Positions 25,721 to 37,359 of a stretch of DNA of 64,000 nt are shown piece after piece; the first letter of the stretch is position 1; every line of letters starts with the position of its first letter. The notes beneath the pieces were generated by a model. The model saw only the letters and a list, made by a program, of their open reading frames with translations, ran no database searches and was not told where the DNA came from. The position numbers and the translations under genes are program-made. The stretch is from Marinobacter fuscus (GTDB lineage Bacteria; Pseudomonadota; Gammaproteobacteria; Pseudomonadales; Oleiphilaceae): assembly GCF_003007675.1 (NCBI RefSeq), contig NZ_PXNP01000085.1, forward strand, positions 1 through 64,000. Reading direction: 5' to 3'.

Positions 25721-25749
25721 TGCCGCCGGGCTGTGGCATTCAAAAAAAG

Positions 25750-26493
25750 TCAGGCCGGATTATCGCAATCTATGAACTGGTGGCGGATACCAAACTCCGC
25801 CGCCAGTGCAGCCCCTAAAGCCTTCACACCGTAACGCTCGGTCGCATGATGCCCTGCCGCGTAGTAATGAATACCACCTTCACGGGCCGTATGGGCCGTA
25901 GGCTCTGAAATCTCGCCACTGATGTACGCATCCAGGCCGGCTTCAAGCGCCAGGTTGATGTAGCCCTGAGCACCGCCAGTACACCAGCCCACCGTGCGCA
26001 CCGGATGATCACCGGCAGCCACCAGCAGAGGCTCCCGGTTCAGAGCCCTGGCAATGCTCTGGGCGAACTCGCCCGCAGGCAGAGGCTCGGCTAATTCACC
26101 CTGCCACACCAGCCCGCCCAGCGGCCGGGGATTCCGGATTCCAAGCACCTCGGCCAACTGCCGGTTGTTGCCGTAATCCGGGTGGTCATCCAGCGGCAGG
26201 TGATAGGCCGCCATATTCAGGTCATGAGCGAGCAACTGCTTGATACGCTGCCGCTTGATACCCCGGATGGCCTGCTCTTCACCCTTCCAGAAATACCCAT
26301 GGTGCACCAGAATAAGATCGGCCTGCTGCTCTATGGCGGCCTCGATCAGCGCACGGGAGGCGGTCACCCCGGAGACAATAGAATCAACGCTGGCGCGGCC
26401 TTCTACCTGCAATCCGTTCGGGCAGTAATCCTGAAAATTGCCTGGCTGCAGCCATTCGTCGATGGTACGCAGTATCTCGTCCCGGGTTGCCAT
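25750..26493 (-). CDS. Nif3-like dinuclear metal-centre protein (YbgI family)
   Basis: This 247-residue protein has the family's metal ligands in LILVHHGYFWKGEEQAIRG (His pair), HLPLDDHPDYGNN, and the C-terminal GGIHYYAAGHHATERYGV (His/Glu). E. coli YbgI forms a hexameric toroid with two metals per subunit. A role as GTP cyclohydrolase or in metal/iron handling is proposed in the literature but unsettled. It is one base from hisC and probably belongs to the same transcript. Confidence 0.9.
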   Translation of the reverse strand: MATRDEILRTIDEWLQPGNFQDYCPNGLQVEGRASVDSIVSGVTASRALIEAAIEQQADLILVHHGYFWKGEEQAIRGIKRQRIKQLLAHDLNMAAYHLPLDDHPDYGNNRQLAEVLGIRNPRPLGGLVWQGELAEPLPAGEFAQSIARALNREPLLVAAGDHPVRTVGWCTGGAQGYINLALEAGLDAYISGEISEPTAHTAREGGIHYYAAGHHATERYGVKALGAALAAEFGIRHQFIDCDNPA

Positions 26494-26494
26494 A

Positions 26495-27565
26495 TCACGC
26501 CTCCAGTATCTTCCCGAGCCCTTTCAGCAGGGCTCCGTTCTGGTCTGGTGTACCGATGGTTATTCGCAAAAACTCGCTGATTCTCGGTTTTTTGAAATGC
26601 CGGACAATAATCCCCTGCTGCCGAAGGTGGGCCGCCAGGTCTTCTCCGGTGCGCCGGGGGTGGCGGGCAAACACAAAGTTTGCTTTCGAAGGCAGCACTT
26701 CAAAACCCAGGTTCTCCAGGCCTTTGCTAACCCGCTCGCGCTCACGGATGACACCGTTGCAGGAGTCCTCAAACCACTGTTTGTCTTCAAACGCAGCCAC
26801 TGCCCCGGCCAGCGCCAGGCGATCCAACGGGTAGGAGTTGAAGCTGTCTTTGACCCGGTTCAGCGCCTCGATCAGCTCTTCATTACCCACGGCAAAACCC
26901 ACCCGCAAGCCCGCCAGGGAACGCGCCTTGGACAGGGTCTGACACACCAACAGGTTGGGATAGCGGTGCACCAGGGTAATGGCGCTGGTGCCGCCAAAAT
27001 CGACATACGCTTCGTCGACCACCACCACAGTGTCCGGATTGGCCTGAAGAATCGCCTCTACGTGCTCCAGCCCCAGATAACGCCCGGTCGGCGCATTCGG
27101 GTTCGGGAAAATGATGCCGCCATTGGGCTGCCGGTAATCCTCCGGATTGATCTCGAAGCTATCGGTCAGCGGAATCACCTTGCTCTCGATCTGGAACAGG
27201 CCGCAATAAACCGGGTAAAAGCTATAGCTGATATCCGGGAACAAAATGGGCCGTTCGTGCTTCAGAAGGCCCTGGAAAATGTGCGCCAGCACTTCATCTG
27301 ACCCATTGCCCACAAACACCTGAGACGGCTTGATGCCAATCTCGTCGTGAAAGCTGGCAATCGCTTCTTTCAACGCCTGGCCTTCCGGGTCCGGGTACAG
27401 CCGCAGGTTGTCATTCAGTTCACGCTCAATGGCCTCGATCACCTGAGGGGAAGGCCCGAACGGATTTTCATTGGTGTTCAGCTTGATCAGATTAGCCATT
27501 TTCGGCTGCTCGCCCGGCACATAAGGCTGCAATTCACTAACCAGAGGGCTCCAGAACTTACTCAT
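26495..27565 (-). CDS. hisC: histidinol-phosphate aminotransferase HisC
   Basis: HisC makes histidinol phosphate from imidazole-acetol phosphate and glutamate with pyridoxal phosphate. The 356-residue protein shows [27 protein letters not shown] and [12 protein letters not shown]. The PLP lysine lies in [14 protein letters not shown], and the substrate-binding Arg lies near [11 protein letters not shown]. Its ATG overlaps the end of hisD by eight bases, showing translational coupling. hisG-hisD-hisC follow murA, the standard pseudomonad layout. Confidence 0.96.
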   Translation of the reverse strand: MSKFWSPLVSELQPYVPGEQPKMANLIKLNTNENPFGPSPQVIEAIERELNDNLRLYPDPEGQALKEAIASFHDEIGIKPSQVFVGNGSDEVLAHIFQGLLKHERPILFPDISYSFYPVYCGLFQIESKVIPLTDSFEINPEDYRQPNGGIIFPNPNAPTGRYLGLEHVEAILQANPDTVVVVDEAYVDFGGTSAITLVHRYPNLLVCQTLSKARSLAGLRVGFAVGNEELIEALNRVKDSFNSYPLDRLALAGAVAAFEDKQWFEDSCNGVIRERERVSKGLENLGFEVLPSKANFVFARHPRRTGEDLAAHLRQQGIIVRHFKKPRISEFLRITIGTPDQNGALLKGLGKILEA

Positions 27566-28862
27566 TGATACGATACTCCGCAGAACGTGCGTGGGCCGTC
27601 AGCCCTTCTCCCCGAGCCAGCACCGACGCCACACGGCCCATCCGGTCTGCCCCGGAAGCGCTGAAACCGATCAGCGACGAGCGCTTCTGGAAATCATAAA
27701 CCCCCAGCGGCGAGCTGAAACGCGCGGTACCACTGGTGGGCAACACATGGTTGGGGCCCGCGCAGTAATCTCCCAGCGCCTCGGCGGTGTAACGCCCCAT
27801 GAAAATGGCACCGGCATGGCGAATATCCCCCAGCATAGCCTCCGGATCTTCAACCGAAAGTTCCAGGTGCTCCGGGGCGATCCGGTTGCTCACCTGCGCG
27901 GCTTCTTTCAGATCCGCCACCTGAATCAACGCTCCGCGACCGGCCAGAGACGCCCGGATAATTTCCTCCCGCTCCATAGTGGGCAACAGCTTGGCAATAC
28001 TGGCTTCCACCGCATCCAGAAACGCACCATCCGGGCTTACCAGAATACTCTGGGCCTGCTCGTCGTGCTCCGCCTGGGAAAACAGATCCATGGCAATCCA
28101 GTCGGGATTTGTGTTGCCATCACAAATCACCAGAATCTCCGACGGCCCGGCGATCATATCGATACCCACCACGCCGAACACCTCGCGCTTGGCCGTGGCA
28201 ACGTAAATATTCCCGGGGCCGACTATCTTGTCCACCGCAGGCACCGTTTCCGTACCATAGGCCAAGGCCGCCACCGCCTGGGCACCGCCAATGGTGAACA
28301 CCCGGTCCACCCCGGCAATCGCCGCAGCCGCCAGCACCATGTCGTTCACCACACCATCCGGCGTGGGCACCACCATAACCACCTCGGCCACCCCGGCCAC
28401 CTTGGCCGGAATCGCATTCATCAACACCGACGACGGATACGCCGCCTTACCACCGGGCACATACAACCCGGCCCGATCCAGCGGTGTCACCTTCTGCCCC
28501 AGCACTGTGCCGTCTTCGTCTTCATAACGCCAGGACGCCTGATTCTGACGCTCGTGATAATCCCGCACCCTGGCCGCCGCCTGCTCCAGCGCCACCCGCT
28601 GATCCTCCGGAATCCGCGCCAGCGCTTCCTGCAAACGCACTTCACTTAACTCCAGCTCCGCCATGGACGCCACAGAGAGCCTGTCAAACTTGCCGGTGAA
28701 CTCCAGAACCGCCGCATCGCCCCGGGTTTTCACCTCATGCAGGATATGCCGCACCGACTCATTCACCTGATGATCCACACTGTCATCCCACGCCAGCAAA
28801 CTGGCCAGCGCGCTGTCAAAATCGCTCTGGGAAGTACTCAATCGGGTGATGCTATCGGTCAT
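27558..28862 (-). CDS. hisD: histidinol dehydrogenase HisD
   Basis: HisD oxidises L-histidinol to L-histidine in two NAD-dependent steps and binds zinc. The 434-residue protein carries the signature [20 protein letters not shown] and the zinc/catalytic segments [26 protein letters not shown] and [20 protein letters not shown]. The ATG at 28862 (MTDSITRLS) is preferred to the longer frame from 28892. A long palindromic element lies between hisG and this gene and could affect its expression. Confidence 0.96.
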   Translation of the reverse strand: MTDSITRLSTSQSDFDSALASLLAWDDSVDHQVNESVRHILHEVKTRGDAAVLEFTGKFDRLSVASMAELELSEVRLQEALARIPEDQRVALEQAAARVRDYHERQNQASWRYEDEDGTVLGQKVTPLDRAGLYVPGGKAAYPSSVLMNAIPAKVAGVAEVVMVVPTPDGVVNDMVLAAAAIAGVDRVFTIGGAQAVAALAYGTETVPAVDKIVGPGNIYVATAKREVFGVVGIDMIAGPSEILVICDGNTNPDWIAMDLFSQAEHDEQAQSILVSPDGAFLDAVEASIAKLLPTMEREEIIRASLAGRGALIQVADLKEAAQVSNRIAPEHLELSVEDPEAMLGDIRHAGAIFMGRYTAEALGDYCAGPNHVLPTSGTARFSSPLGVYDFQKRSSLIGFSASGADRMGRVASVLARGEGLTAHARSAEYRINE

Positions 28863-28965
28863 CGTTCTAACCCTGCTTTTAGTGGAAAACACGTATCTGC
28901 TGAATTACCCGCCAGCAGCAACGGGATAAAACTCATTGCGGAAGGCTACCCAAAAGGTTAGCGAA

Positions 28966-29071
28966 AGCCGTTGGGGTGGCCTTTCCAAAAATTTCGAAGG
29001 CCATGGATGGCCTGAGAGAAGCGCACATGGATGTGCTCGTAGCGGTTTTTGGAAAGGCCACCCCAACGGCT
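28966..29071. repeat. palindromic element E1 (long-arm hairpin) between hisG and hisD
   Basis: The terminal arms 28966-28991 and 29046-29071 are perfect 26-bp complements. The 54-base interior holds two further hairpins, aggccat/atggcct (28998-29004/29007-29013) and gcacat/atgtgc (29023-29028/29031-29036), each with loop gg. The interior is nearly identical, in reverse orientation, to parts of element E2 at 56041-56230, while the arms differ. Located in a presumed operon, it would form a very stable mRNA hairpin. The rest of the 28863-29117 gap has no gene. Confidence 0.9.
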
Positions 29072-29117
29072 GACAGTCTCCAAGGCAACCGCTCAAGGTA
29101 AAGCGGCCCTATTCCGC

Positions 29118-29756
29118 CTAACGCCCCCGCTCAACAGCCAGCGCCATCTTCTCAATGATCGGATTAATCTGCCCATGCTTCATCTTCATAGACGCCCGAT
29201 TCACCACCAACCGGCTGCTGATATGATCAATCAACTCCCGGGGCTCCAGACCATTGGCCTTCAGCGTATTCCCCGTATCTACAATGTCGACAATCTCATC
29301 CGCCAGATCCAGAATCGGCGCCAGCTCCATCGCCCCGTAAAGCTTGATGATATCCGCCTGCCGCCCCTGGGCCGCATAATAGCGCCGGGCCAGATTCACA
29401 AACTTGGTCGCCACCCGAATCCGGCCGGCAGGCGGCTGCTCCCCTGCCTTACCCGCGGTCATCAACCGGCAACGGGAAATGTTCAGGTCCAACGGCTCGT
29501 ACAACCCTTCGCCGCCATGCTCCATCAGCACATCCTTGCCGGTCACCCCGAGATCTGCGCCACCGTACTGCACATAGGTTGGCACATCCGTCGCACGGAT
29601 AACCAGAATCCGCACCGAAGGATCGGTGGTCGGAAATACCAGCTTGCGGGACTTCTTCACGTCATCGATCAGCTCGATGCCGGCTTCTGCCAGCAATGGC
29701 AGGGTTTCTTCAAGGATTCTTCCCTTCGACAAGGCGATGGTGATGGAATCTGTCAT
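29118..29756 (-). CDS. hisG: ATP phosphoribosyltransferase HisG, short form
   Basis: HisG starts histidine synthesis, condensing ATP and PRPP. This 212-residue protein is the short form, lacking the C-terminal regulatory ACT-like domain, so it needs a HisZ partner, which is not in this window. Family motifs are visible: [34 protein letters not shown] and [17 protein letters not shown] (PRPP-binding). The gene follows murA by 27 bases and precedes hisD after a 255-base gap containing a palindromic element. Confidence 0.95.
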   Translation of the reverse strand: MTDSITIALSKGRILEETLPLLAEAGIELIDDVKKSRKLVFPTTDPSVRILVIRATDVPTYVQYGGADLGVTGKDVLMEHGGEGLYEPLDLNISRCRLMTAGKAGEQPPAGRIRVATKFVNLARRYYAAQGRQADIIKLYGAMELAPILDLADEIVDIVDTGNTLKANGLEPRELIDHISSRLVVNRASMKMKHGQINPIIEKMALAVERGR

Positions 29757-29783
29757 GTATCCTTCCGGCTTCCGTAATGGGTA

Positions 29784-31320
<1,537 letters not shown>

Positions 31321-31381
31321 AGGGATTCCTCGATTAAGTTAAAAATCAGGGGCGGAATTGTAACCAATTCCCGGGCGCCGG

Positions 31382-31699
31382 TCAGCTTTGAGGCGAAAAT
31401 CCGGGCAGCTGGTTTTGCAGGCTGCTCAACGCAGCCAGGGAGACAAGCCGGTCGCTGGCGCCGGTAAAGCTGAGCTGCCCCTGCAGGGACAAGGCCAGAC
31501 GATGCCAGCACAGAAGCAGTGAAAGCACGACCGTGTGGGCAGTTGAAAGGCCTGAAAGGTCTATGATCAGGGGTTGCTGGCCTGCCTGCTGGATAAACTG
31601 CTCGCCCTGCTTGCGCAGCTCCAGCACGGAGGTGGCATCCACCTCGCCCAGCAATCGCAACACGCCTTCGTGCCGTTCAATCCGGCCCTCTGCGGTCAT
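31382..31699 (-). CDS. mlaB: MlaB, STAS-domain component of Mla ABC complex
   Basis: This 105-residue STAS-domain protein binds the MlaF ATPase and stabilises the inner-membrane MlaFEDB complex, which moves phospholipids between the outer and inner membranes. The core PLIIDLSGLSTAHTVVLSLL is the STAS phosphate-loop region. It overlaps the mlaC stop by four bases, showing translational coupling. Divergence is high, as is usual for MlaB. Confidence 0.88.
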   Translation of the reverse strand: MTAEGRIERHEGVLRLLGEVDATSVLELRKQGEQFIQQAGQQPLIIDLSGLSTAHTVVLSLLLCWHRLALSLQGQLSFTGASDRLVSLAALSSLQNQLPGFSPQS

Positions 31700-32349
31700 G
31701 AGTTGTCCACCTGCTCATCCAGATTCAGAGACTCGACAGCATCACTCCAGTTGTCAATAACGGCCTGCACCTGGCCACGGTTGGCTTCCATTTCCTGTGC
31801 GAAGCGGTCACGGAAAGAAATGCCGATGTTCACCCCTTCCACGATGACGTTCTCCATCATCCAGCGCTGCTCGCTGTTTTTGTACATGGAGTAGATAATC
31901 TGATAGCGGTTGCCGGAAGCGCTCACCAGCTCCATGTCTACAGAAGCCCGGTCGTCGTTGTTGGCCAGAATGGTGGCACCCTTTACGTTGATCCGGAAAT
32001 CCTCAGACGACACCAGCGCCTGGGCGTAACTGTCGAACAGGCTGCGCTTGAACTTTTCGACAAACACATCCCGCTGCTGCGGGGTGGTCTGGCGCGCATA
32101 CCGGCCCATTACGCGGGCGGCAATCCGGCGGAAGTCGACAAACTCCTGCAGGGTATTGTCCATGCTGGTGTAGAAGGCTTCCGGGTCTTTTTCGTAAAGA
32201 CCCTTTTCTTCGTTCAGCTTCTGCACCAGCTTTTGGGTGTTCTCGTCTACATAGCGCACCAGTTCTTCTTCCGGCCCGGCAACCGCCTGACCTGCCAGGA
32301 AAAACAGCCCGGCAACCAGAACAACAAAACCTTGTGTGAGGTGATTCAT
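31696..32349 (-). CDS. mlaC: MlaC, periplasmic phospholipid shuttle
   Basis: MlaC carries phospholipid across the periplasm between the outer-membrane MlaA complex and MlaFEDB. The 217-residue protein has the signal peptide MNHLTQGFVVLVAGLFFLAG ending QAVA, cut before GPEEE. It then shows the family pattern FVDFRRIAARVMGRYARQ and VEGVNIGISFRDRFAQEM. The ATG at 32349 is chosen because it starts the signal peptide. Downstream mlaB overlaps it by four bases. Confidence 0.94.
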   Translation of the reverse strand: MNHLTQGFVVLVAGLFFLAGQAVAGPEEELVRYVDENTQKLVQKLNEEKGLYEKDPEAFYTSMDNTLQEFVDFRRIAARVMGRYARQTTPQQRDVFVEKFKRSLFDSYAQALVSSEDFRINVKGATILANNDDRASVDMELVSASGNRYQIIYSMYKNSEQRWMMENVIVEGVNIGISFRDRFAQEMEANRGQVQAVIDNWSDAVESLNLDEQVDNS

Positions 32350-32374
32350 AAACCCTCCTGTAAGCGTTGAGGCA

Positions 32375-32824
32375 CTATTTGCCAGACGCAAAGTTACTGA
32401 TCAGCCTTTCAATATTCATGGCAGACTGTGTGGCGTAAAAGGTATCGCCCGCTGCCAGCGAATCCATATCTCCGCCAATGGATATGTCTATGTACTGTTC
32501 GCCCAGCAAACCGGATGTCCGGATAACAGCGGCACTGTCGGCCGGGATGTTGTCGATATCGCCGTTGATGGACATGGTTACCCGGGCCTGAAAGGTGTCC
32601 TTGTTCAGGCTGATCGACTCGATAGAACCGATCTTGACGCCCGCCATAGACACTTTGCCCCGGGGGGCGAGCCCGCCGGTATCGTTGAAATCGGCATACA
32701 GTGTGTAGGTCTGTTCCGCCGATTTTGGCGACAACCCACTTACCTGCAGCGCCAGGAACAAGAGCGCCCCAAGCCCCGCGAGCATGAACAGGCCAACAAT
32801 CACTTCTAGACTTCTCTGTGCCAT
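32375..32824 (-). CDS. mlaD: MlaD, MCE-domain substrate-binding protein
   Basis: MlaD forms a hexameric ring attached to MlaE in the inner membrane and receives phospholipid. The 149-residue protein has one N-terminal membrane helix (about 8-28) and then the MCE domain, with YADFNDTGGLAPRGKVSMAG and TSGLLGEQYIDISIGG. The ATG at 32824 gives the normal MAQRSLEVIVGLFML start, 19 bases after the mlaE stop codon. Confidence 0.94.
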   Translation of the reverse strand: MAQRSLEVIVGLFMLAGLGALLFLALQVSGLSPKSAEQTYTLYADFNDTGGLAPRGKVSMAGVKIGSIESISLNKDTFQARVTMSINGDIDNIPADSAAVIRTSGLLGEQYIDISIGGDMDSLAAGDTFYATQSAMNIERLISNFASGK

Positions 32825-32843
32825 GAAAGGCTCCCTGAAACTG

Positions 32844-33626
32844 TTAAAAATCACCAAACATGACGGCGGTCAGCACAAAGTCCAGGCCAAGTACCGCCAG
32901 CGATGAATAAACAACGGTTTTGGTAGTGGCAGAACTGATGCCCGCAGAGGTGGGTACGCAGTCGTAACCCTGGTAGACCGCAATCCAGGCACATACAAAG
33001 CCGAACACCACGCTTTTAATGAGGCCATTGAGCACGTCGTCCACAAACTCTACCGACGACTGCATATTGCCCCAGAAAGACCCCTCGAACACACCCAGCC
33101 ATTCGACACCGATCAGCATACCGCCCCAGATGCCAACCACCGAGAAAATCATCGCCAGCATCGGCATGGCAAGAAACCCAGCCCATAAACGGGGCGCAAT
33201 CACCCGGCGCAGAGGGTCGACACCCATCATCTCCATGCTGGAGAGCTGCTCCGTGGCTTTCATCAGGCCGATTTCTGCAGTCAGCGCAGAACCTGCCCGC
33301 CCGGCAAACAGCAGCGCGGTGACCACCGGCCCCAGCTCCCGCACCAGGGTGAGAGCGATCATCTGGCCGACAGCCGATTCGGAGCCGTAGTCACTGAGTA
33401 TGGTATACCCCTGAAGCCCGAGCACCATACCAATAAACAATCCCGACACCACCACAATCGCCAGCGACAGTACGCCCACAGCATAGAGCTGTTTGACCAG
33501 TAACGGAAACCCGGTCGCAGGCCTGGGCACCCCGGCCAGCACGCCAAAAAGAAACTGCCCGGCACGCCCGAGCGATGCAACCAGGTTCAGGCCCCGGCGG
33601 CCGAACAGTGCAATGCGATCAATCAT
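32844..33626 (-). CDS. mlaE: MlaE, inner-membrane permease
   Basis: MlaE is the membrane subunit of the phospholipid ABC complex. This 260-residue protein has about five hydrophobic segments and the family signatures [20 protein letters not shown] and [20 protein letters not shown]. Its start codon overlaps the mlaF stop by four bases. All mla genes F, E, D, C, B are in the usual order. Confidence 0.95.
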   Translation of the reverse strand: MIDRIALFGRRGLNLVASLGRAGQFLFGVLAGVPRPATGFPLLVKQLYAVGVLSLAIVVVSGLFIGMVLGLQGYTILSDYGSESAVGQMIALTLVRELGPVVTALLFAGRAGSALTAEIGLMKATEQLSSMEMMGVDPLRRVIAPRLWAGFLAMPMLAMIFSVVGIWGGMLIGVEWLGVFEGSFWGNMQSSVEFVDDVLNGLIKSVVFGFVCAWIAVYQGYDCVPTSAGISSATTKTVVYSSLAVLGLDFVLTAVMFGDF

Positions 33627-34435
33627 ACGCCGCCTCCGGCCACGCCAAAATCACCTGCCACCGCGCCAGCCGGGTAGTGAAACGGCACCGGGCCGTCGGG
33701 CTTGCCGCCCAGGAACTGCTGAACCTGTTCCGAGGGGTGGGCCCGAAGCTCTTCCGGTGTGCCCTGGCCGATCACTTTGCCATCGGCAAGAATGCAGGCA
33801 TGGTGGCAAATGCTGAGGGATTCAGGCACATCGTGAGAGACCAGCACGCTGGTCAGGCCCATGGAGCTGTTCAGATCACGGATCAGCTTTACCAGAACGC
33901 CCATGGCGATGGGATCCTGCCCGGCAAAGGGTTCGTCGTACATGATCAGCTCTGGGTCCAGGGCAATGCTTCGGGCCAGCGCCACCCGGCGGGTCATGCC
34001 GCCGGACAGCTCCGAAGGCATCAGCTCCCGCGCGCCGCGCAGGCCAACGGCTTCAAGCTTCATCAGCACGATATCGCGGATCATGTCTTCCGGTAGTTTC
34101 GTATGTACCCGCAATGGAAATGCCACGTTTTCGTACACGCTCAGATCGGTGAACAGGGCCCCGCTCTGGAACAGCATGCCCATGGTTTCGCGAAGCCGAT
34201 ACAGTGCTTTGCGACGCAGAGCGGGCACGTTCTGGCCTGCCACCACTATCTCGCCGGACTCCGGGCGCAGCTGGCCACCGATCAATCGCAACAAAGTGGT
34301 TTTACCGGTGCCACTGGGCCCCATGATGGCGGTTATCTTGCCCCTGGGCACATCCAGAGTGACACCATCAAAAATCCGCCGTCCCGAGCGGGAAAAAACC
34401 ACGTTCCGAAGCGATATATAAGCAGATGTCTCCAT
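33623..34435 (-). CDS. mlaF: MlaF, ATPase of phospholipid transport complex
   Basis: This 270-residue ABC ATPase powers phospholipid trafficking for outer-membrane lipid asymmetry. Walker A is GPSGTGKT at 39-46, the signature is [20 protein letters not shown], and Walker B ends in [12 protein letters not shown]. The ATG at 34435 (METSAYISL) starts the family-length protein; upstream codons reach into the divergent promoter region. mlaF is the first gene of the minus-strand cluster and is divergent from kdsD. Confidence 0.95.
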   Translation of the reverse strand: METSAYISLRNVVFSRSGRRIFDGVTLDVPRGKITAIMGPSGTGKTTLLRLIGGQLRPESGEIVVAGQNVPALRRKALYRLRETMGMLFQSGALFTDLSVYENVAFPLRVHTKLPEDMIRDIVLMKLEAVGLRGARELMPSELSGGMTRRVALARSIALDPELIMYDEPFAGQDPIAMGVLVKLIRDLNSSMGLTSVLVSHDVPESLSICHHACILADGKVIGQGTPEELRAHPSEQVQQFLGGKPDGPVPFHYPAGAVAGDFGVAGGGV

Positions 34436-34651
34436 AATCCATCCTTTTCGCGAAGCGTGTACCTTATTCGAAGCGCTTCCCAAGCTCAATTACAGCAAGG
34501 TAAATTGTATTGCTGATACGAAGCCTGTTCACGGTATACGAACCGTGACATCGTTGGTGATTATCCAGAGATACGGTACGCCGGGCAGGCCAGACGGTTG
34601 AGAAATGATATACTGCGGCCTTCATTCTGAATGAGCGGACTCCGAGCACTG

Positions 34652-35641
34652 ATGACAGACTCACACGCACCTGCCAGCCAGGATTATGCCACTTCGGCAC
34701 TCCGGGCCATCCGTATCGAACGGGAGGCCATCGAAGCCCTTGAGGGCCGGATAAACGGCGATTTCAGCAGAGCCTGCGAGATTATCATGGCCTGCAAAGG
34801 CCGCGTGATTGTTACCGGAATGGGTAAATCCGGGCATATTGGCAGCAAAATTGCCGCCACACTGGCCAGCACCGGCACACCGGCGTTCTTCGTCCACCCC
34901 GGTGAAGCCAGCCATGGCGACCTGGGCATGATCACGCCCCAGGATGTCGTTATCGCAATATCCAACAGTGGCAGCACCAGCGAGGTCATTACCATTCTGC
35001 CGCTGATCAAACGCATGGGCATTCCCCTTATCAGCATGACCGGAAAAAACGACTCGGTGCTGGCCCGGGAGGCCGCCGTCAACCTGGATGTCAGCGTTGC
35101 CATTGAGGCCTGCCCTCTGGGGCTGGCACCCACCTCCAGCACCACGGTAACGCTGGTGATGGGCGATGCCCTTGCTGTTGCCCTGCTTGAAGCCCGGGGC
35201 TTCAGTACCGAAGATTTCGCCTTTTCCCACCCGGGAGGCAATCTGGGGCGGCGCCTGTTGCTGCGGGTGTCCGACATCATGCATACCGGCGACCAGATTC
35301 CCCGGGTGGCTGAGGACACCCCCCTCAGCGGGGCCCTGCTTGAAATCAGCCAGAAGGGCCTGGGCATGACCACGGTCGTCAATGACAAAGGCATTATGAC
35401 CGGCGTGTTCACAGACGGCGACCTGCGGCGGACACTCGACAAGTCCGTCGATGTACACACCACGCGGATTTGCGATGTGATGACCCGCAACGGCAAAACC
35501 ATACAGGCCGATAATCTGGCGGCCGAAGCCCTTAATATCATGGAAGAAATGAAGATCAACGCACTGCCGGTCACCGACGCCGCCGGTGGTCTTGTGGGCG
35601 CCATTAACATGCACGATCTTCTGCGCGCGGGGGTTCTCTGA
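34652..35641 (+). CDS. kdsD: D-arabinose 5-phosphate isomerase KdsD
   Basis: KdsD makes arabinose 5-phosphate for Kdo, the inner-core sugar of LPS. The 329-residue protein has an N-terminal SIS domain (about 45-175; GMGKSGHIGSKIAATLASTG, SNSGSTSEVI) and two C-terminal CBS domains (about 210-325). The ATG at 34652 gives MTDSHAPASQDY. The stop TGA overlaps the kdsC ATG by one base. It is divergent from mlaF, with a TATACT -10-like box at 34609-34614. Confidence 0.95.
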   Translation: MTDSHAPASQDYATSALRAIRIEREAIEALEGRINGDFSRACEIIMACKGRVIVTGMGKSGHIGSKIAATLASTGTPAFFVHPGEASHGDLGMITPQDVVIAISNSGSTSEVITILPLIKRMGIPLISMTGKNDSVLAREAAVNLDVSVAIEACPLGLAPTSSTTVTLVMGDALAVALLEARGFSTEDFAFSHPGGNLGRRLLLRVSDIMHTGDQIPRVAEDTPLSGALLEISQKGLGMTTVVNDKGIMTGVFTDGDLRRTLDKSVDVHTTRICDVMTRNGKTIQADNLAAEALNIMEEMKINALPVTDAAGGLVGAINMHDLLRAGVL

Positions 35642-36213
35642 TGCCAGCTTCGCGCACCCACCCACTCATCGCGCTCTGGCCTGAGCCCCTGCTGGAAAAA
35701 GCCCGCCAAGTGCAGCTGATTGCCCTGGACGTAGACGGTATCATGAGCGACGGCAGCGTGTATTTCAGTGCTTCGGGCGATGAACTCAAGGCGTTCAATA
35801 TTCTGGATGGCCTGGGCCTGAAGCAGCTGATGCAGGCGGGGATTACCGTGGCCGTCATTACCGGCCGCCAGTCTCCGCTCACTGAAAAGCGTATGTCGGA
35901 TCTTGGCATCCCGCACCTGATGCAGGGCCGCGAAGACAAGAAAACCGCGCTGCTCGAACTGACCGAGACCATGAACCTGCCCCCCGAACAGATCGCCTAC
36001 ATGGGCGACGACCTGCCCGACCTGCCTGCCCTGCAATACGCGGGCCTGGGCATCAGTGTGCCCAATGGCTACTGGCTGGTGCAGCAACACGCCGACTATT
36101 GCACTCAGGCCCGCGGTGGCCGGGGCGCGGTGCGCGAAGCCTGCGATTTGATCCTGACCGCCCGGGGCGGCCTGGGCCAGGCACTGGCGCCCTACCTGGA
36201 CAACCCTGCATGA
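35641..36213 (+). CDS. kdsC: 3-deoxy-manno-octulosonate-8-phosphatase KdsC
   Basis: KdsC removes phosphate from Kdo-8-phosphate. This 190-residue HAD-family enzyme has the nucleophile motif LIALDVDGIMSDG, the GRQSPLTEKRMSDLGI region and the metal-binding GDDLPDLPAL. It overlaps kdsD by one base and lptC by four bases, so translation of kdsD-kdsC-lptC is coupled. Confidence 0.96.
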   Translation: MPASRTHPLIALWPEPLLEKARQVQLIALDVDGIMSDGSVYFSASGDELKAFNILDGLGLKQLMQAGITVAVITGRQSPLTEKRMSDLGIPHLMQGREDKKTALLELTETMNLPPEQIAYMGDDLPDLPALQYAGLGISVPNGYWLVQQHADYCTQARGGRGAVREACDLILTARGGLGQALAPYLDNPA

Positions 36214-36809
36214 TCCGCGATCTGCTGACCGGCCACAATGGCAAGCCCCGGTTGCGGATGCTGGCTTTGGCGGGCACGCTGGCAGCCACCGTATTCCTGA
36301 TGTGGCAAAGCGATGCGCCGGTAAGCCTGCGGGACGATGGCAGCGATCTGCGGGGCTCCGCAGAACCCGATGGTTTTGTAATCAACGGCCAGTATCGTTC
36401 CTGGAATGAGCAGGGCAAACTGGCCATTCAACTGAACAGCCCGAGAATCGAGCAGTTTGACCACTCCGGCGTGGCCCGGATTGTACAACCCAGAGCCCGG
36501 CTTAGCGGCCAGAAAAACGCGGATCCGTGGCTCATCGAAGCCGACGAAGGTAGCCTGCAGCAAGCCACCGAACGGCTCGAACTGACCGGCAACGTTCAGC
36601 TGATTCACCAGCTTGGCGATCAGCAGGCCCGGCTGGAAACCGAAGCTCTGACCCTGGATAACCAGGCGGGCACCATTGCCACCGACCAACCGGTGGTGAT
36701 CACCGAACCCCATGGCGTTACCCGGTCTACCGGTATGAAGGCCTGGATTGATGAACGCATACTGGAGCTCCATTCGCGGGTAGAAGGACACTATGAAACG
36801 GCCAGATAA
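36210..36809 (+). CDS. lptC: LPS transport protein LptC
   Basis: LptC is a bitopic inner-membrane protein that passes LPS from LptBFG to the LptA bridge. This 199-residue protein has one membrane segment near residues 16-32 (LALAGTLAATVFLMW). It then has the beta-jellyroll with the LptC pattern, such as WLIEADEGSLQQATERLELT and TDQPVVITEPHGVTRSTGMK. It starts at the ATG inside the kdsC stop region and overlaps lptA by 17 bases. Confidence 0.92.
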   Translation: MIRDLLTGHNGKPRLRMLALAGTLAATVFLMWQSDAPVSLRDDGSDLRGSAEPDGFVINGQYRSWNEQGKLAIQLNSPRIEQFDHSGVARIVQPRARLSGQKNADPWLIEADEGSLQQATERLELTGNVQLIHQLGDQQARLETEALTLDNQAGTIATDQPVVITEPHGVTRSTGMKAWIDERILELHSRVEGHYETAR

Positions 36810-37359
36810 TCCCCTTTTCTTGCGCGCAGCGCTGCTGGCTGCCAGCTTGCTGGCAGGCCCCGCAGCCGCCTTCGACCTGAATTCCGATACCCCCATCAGG
36901 GTGAGCGCAGACTCTGCCCGGCTGGATGATACCGCCGGAACAGCCGTTTACAGCGGTGCGGTGGAACTGGTTCAGGGCGACACCCGGCTGGAAGCCGAGC
37001 GGGTGGTTCTGCAGCGGAACGCCCGAGGGATCAGCCGGATTGAGGCCTCTGGCATGCCCGCACACTTTGTTCAGCCCAACCAGACCGGCCCCGGCTCAAC
37101 AGATGCCCGCGCACTCACCATTACCTGGTCCGGTGAGGATAATCAGGTTATCTTTGAACGCCAGGCTGTGATCGAGCAGGACGGCAACGTATTCCGGGGC
37201 GACATCATCCGCTATGACACAGAGCAGCGGGTGGTTACCGCTGAAGGTGGTAACGCCACAGACAACGGCTCCGGCCGTGTGGAAATGGTGATCCAGCCGC
37301 GTACCCCCACTCAACCCAGCAACGGGAATGCTTCGGATGGCAGTACTGAGAGCCAGTAA
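36793..37359 (+). CDS. lptA: LPS transport periplasmic protein LptA
   Basis: LptA polymerises across the periplasm to carry LPS. This 188-residue protein has a signal peptide ending AGPAAA before FDLNSD. The OstA-type beta fold follows, with [35 protein letters not shown] and [20 protein letters not shown]. Its end overlaps the start of lptB by 23 bases in another frame. Confidence 0.93.
   Translation: MKRPDNPLFLRAALLAASLLAGPAAAFDLNSDTPIRVSADSARLDDTAGTAVYSGAVELVQGDTRLEAERVVLQRNARGISRIEASGMPAHFVQPNQTGPGSTDARALTITWSGEDNQVIFERQAVIEQDGNVFRGDIIRYDTEQRVVTAEGGNATDNGSGRVEMVIQPRTPTQPSNGNASDGSTESQ

Noticed and set aside
28966..29071. Ordinary rho-independent terminator of hisG
   Set aside because: The arms are much longer than usual, the loop is 54 bases with its own hairpins, and the same interior recurs at 56041-56230, so a dispersed element explains it better.
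34684..36090. Long minus-strand open frame (468 codons)
   Set aside because: It is antisense to kdsD and kdsC, both of which have intact signature motifs.
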